A DNA stretch of 64,000 nt from UBA5072 sp041737175. GTDB taxonomy: Bacteria > Bacteroidota > Bacteroidia > Bacteroidales > UBA10428. The stretch is taken from the NCBI GenBank assembly GCA_041737175.1, contig JBGSSF010000005.1:1-64000 (forward strand), in the 5' to 3' direction. The translations under genes were made by a program, and so were the position numbers. How positions within the stretch are numbered: the first letter of the stretch is position 1; each line of letters opens with the position of its first letter. The notes below the pieces were generated by a model. That model had not been told where the DNA came from. It saw nothing but the letters and a program-made list of their open reading frames with translations, and searched no databases. Shown here piece by piece: positions 62,035 to 64,000 of this stretch.

Positions 62035-64000
62035 TTATAATACAAGATTGATTCCGAAAATGTACTGCTTAACATTGGGGTAGTTACCGGAGTCCTGACC
62101 GAAATTCCGGTCGTCACCACCGAGTTCGGGATCAAGTCCGGAGTACTTGGTAAGAGTGAACAAATTCACTGCCTGTACATAGATTCTGAGTGAAGTAATG
62201 TTAACCTTGCCGAGCAGGTTCTGTGGTATAGTATAACCAAGTTGCAGGTTTTTCAATCTCAGGAATGAGCCGTCTTCTATATAATAGGAGCAGGATTCCG
62301 AGTTAGTGGAGAAATTACCGGTATTACTGGCCTTGGGCACATCGGTATTTGTCCGGTCCGGTGTCCAGCTCTTATTCAGCAGATCTTTGCTTTTTTGTCC
62401 CTGGAATGAGGGCCAGAAATCGATCCACCATGTATTCCAGTTGAAGATATCATTGCCAACCGAAGCATAGAGGAAGCCGGTCAGGTCAAAATTCTTGTAG
62501 GTAAGTCCAAGGTTCAGACCGGTGGTGAAGTCCGGGTTGGGGTCCCCGATAAAGGTTCTGTCATCCGGAGTGATCTCATTGTCGCTGGCATCTACGTTTG
62601 CGAATTTGAAAAATCCTTCTGCAGCTCCGGCTTGCTCGGGTGAGGCAGCAACGTCAGCGGGGCTCTGGAACAGGCCTTCTACCTTATAACCATAGAATGC
62701 AGCCATCGGATGTCCTACCTGGTTTCTGGTAAAGGAACCGATCCTGGATCCGCCATAATCAAAATAAGGAACTCCTTCAGCGATCTTGGTGATCTCATTG
62801 TTGTAAGTTGTGAAAACAACACTGGCGTTGACACCCAGATCACCCCATGAATTCTTGAAGGATACTTCCATGTCGATACCATGGTTGTCCATGGATGCGA
62901 TGTTGATATAAGGTGCGTCAGCAGCTCCTGCTGTTCCCGGAAGTTCCGGATTGTACAACAGGTCTTCTGTCTTCTTCTGATACCAGTCGAATACAACGCC
63001 GAACTTGTTGTTCCAGAATGTACCTTCAAAACCTATATTCGTGGTGATATTGGTTTCCCATTTGGCATTGGGATTACCAATGCGGGTAGGCCTGAATCCC
63101 TGAAGCGAGGAGGAAAATGTTCCGTTCAGGTCATAGTTGGATGCACCTGGGTCGCCGCCGTATAGATAGAACTGGTTTTGCGGAGAAATGGCAAGCTGGT
63201 TACCCATAGTACCGTAAGAACCCCTGATTTTCAAATCGGAGATCCAGCCGATACCTTTCATGAATGACTCATCGCTGACACGCCATGCTGCAGAAAATGA
63301 AGGGAATATACCATACCTGTCATCCTCGCTGAACCTGGAGGAACCGTCACGACGTACCGTGGCGCTGAGGAGGTATTTGTCGCGGAATCCATAGTCAACT
63401 CTCGCGAACTGGGAAACCAGACTCGTCGGCGTGTAAGCATTTGAAGTGGCTGATTGGATGGTCACACCGTTACCCAACGTGCGGAAATCCACGGCATCTG
63501 AAAAATAGCCTGCCCGTTGAGCGTACATGTCACGACCCATACCGTATTTAACGGCTTCGTAACCTACAACAGCATTTACCTTGTGGTTACCGAAGGTTCT
63601 GTCAAAGGTCAGTGAGTTGGTCCATACCCAATCGCTGCCATAGTATGCATTTTCACCCAGAGTAGGAGTAGCTGTGTTTTCAGCACTTTCATAAGTAGCC
63701 CAGTTATAACCTACGCCATAACCATTATTCCAGGTTCCGCCGGCGGTTGATCTGAAGTTCAACCCTTCAAGGATCTTTATATCCACGAAAACATTACCGA
63801 TCAAACGGATATCGTGATATTTGTTGTCTTTGCCCCTGGTCTGGCTGGCCACTACGTTGCCGCCATTACCCAGTCGGCCCACAATTCCGGTTCCGCCCCA
63901 GTCACCTTCTGTCCATGTACGGCTCGGACCGACAAAATCAGGACCTGACCATACCACAGGTATAATAGGTTGCGCTCTGTAAGGACCCATTTGTATCGGG
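62035..64000 (-). CDS. SusC/RagA-family TonB-linked transporter (pair 2), 5' end missing
   Basis: The frame is open through the right edge, so the N-terminus (signal, carboxypeptidase-like domain, plug) lies outside. The 655 visible residues are the barrel, opening IQMGPYRAQPIIPVV and ending QYIFGINLVL. They align closely with SusC 1, which has MGPYRSQPIIPVV and ends QFIFGLHLTL. It is the transporter for susD2. The Met at 63990 is internal, not a start. Confidence 0.95.
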   Translation of the reverse strand, partial: PIQMGPYRAQPIIPVVWSGPDFVGPSRTWTEGDWGGTGIVGRLGNGGNVVASQTRGKDNKYHDIRLIGNVFVDIKILEGLNFRSTAGGTWNNGYGVGYNWATYESAENTATPTLGENAYYGSDWVWTNSLTFDRTFGNHKVNAVVGYEAVKYGMGRDMYAQRAGYFSDAVDFRTLGNGVTIQSATSNAYTPTSLVSQFARVDYGFRDKYLLSATVRRDGSSRFSEDDRYGIFPSFSAAWRVSDESFMKGIGWISDLKIRGSYGTMGNQLAISPQNQFYLYGGDPGASNYDLNGTFSSSLQGFRPTRIGNPNAKWETNITTNIGFEGTFWNNKFGVVFDWYQKKTEDLLYNPELPGTAGAADAPYINIASMDNHGIDMEVSFKNSWGDLGVNASVVFTTYNNEITKIAEGVPYFDYGGSRIGSFTRNQVGHPMAAFYGYKVEGLFQSPADVAASPEQAGAAEGFFKFANVDASDNEITPDDRTFIGDPNPDFTTGLNLGLTYKNFDLTGFLYASVGNDIFNWNTWWIDFWPSFQGQKSKDLLNKSWTPDRTNTDVPKASNTGNFSTNSESCSYYIEDGSFLRLKNLQLGYTIPQNLLGKVNITSLRIYVQAVNLFTLTKYSGLDPELGGDDRNFGQDSGNYPNVKQYIFGINLVL

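Noticed and set aside
62035..63990. SusC2 start at the Met at 63990
   Set aside because: The frame continues past it to the window edge, and SusC1 has the same residues inside the barrel.

Overview
The window reads as chromosome of a Bacteroidota (Bacteroidetes) bacterium, probably Bacteroidales or a close relative. Evidence: two SusC/SusD outer-membrane nutrient-uptake pairs, a bifunctional L-fucose salvage enzyme (Fkp), a gliding-motility-type C-terminal domain protein, an RprX/RprY-like two-component pair, an IPExxxVDY-family protein beside rnc, the alternative GlmU-like protein of this phylum, and promoter boxes of the TTTG / TAnnTTTG type. Gene density is high, operons are short, and most secreted products carry Sec or lipoprotein signals.

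Layout. 1-7.7 kb: tail of an AT-rich unknown gene, a LiaF-like membrane protein, Lon, the GlmU-like protein, ribosomal protein L31 (type B), a GNAT protein and a class V aminotransferase/cysteine-desulfurase-like enzyme. 7.9 kb: tRNA-His with terminator. 8.1-13.6 kb: secreted DUF6263-like protein, TonB-dependent-type outer-membrane barrel, a stand-alone GMP synthase ATPase subunit and a PHP histidinol phosphatase. 13.6-19.3 kb: MORN-like and DUF2147 proteins, folA and thyA, a PKD/gliding-type surface protein and a patatin-D15 protein. 19.3-20.6 kb: adjacent Fe-type and Mn-type superoxide dismutases. 20.85-21.5 kb: a Y1 (IS200/RAYT-like) transposase between mirror-image arrays of short hairpins. 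21.6-24.8 kb: Kdo genes waaA and kdsB flanking a GH92 pseudogene and an Mpv17-like membrane protein.

24.9-30.2 kb: sigma-54 activator, lptE, a TPR-like protein invaded by palindromic repeats, secG, groES and groEL. 30.3-34.6 kb: RprXY-like system, then tonB-exbB-exbD. 34.7-38.6 kb: two DUF3857/transglutaminase-fold proteins, one lacking the catalytic residues. 38.6-41.3 kb: IPExxxVDY, rnc, fabF and acpP. 41.5-48.0 kb: purN, a TatD-type hydrolase, tcdA, a metallo-beta-lactamase-fold enzyme, an S9 peptidase and a serine beta-lactamase-like hydrolase. 48.1-64 kb: susC-susD-fkp, a small lipoprotein, an ASPIC/UnbV-VCBS lipoprotein and a second susC-susD pair cut by the window edge.

Most of this is conserved housekeeping. 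The least ordinary signals are repetitive: the transposase with mirrored hairpins, a 22-nt palindrome duplicated in frame inside a protein gene, a four-copy GCCCCTACGGGGC cluster, two CAACCACAA inverted-repeat elements, and an 8-nt tandem array with a GC-rich palindrome. Other points of interest are the split GMP synthase, the paired Fe/Mn SODs, the SusCD-Fkp linkage and the duplicated SusCD units around a VCBS/UnbV protein. No CRISPR array, prophage or recognisable defence system is seen.
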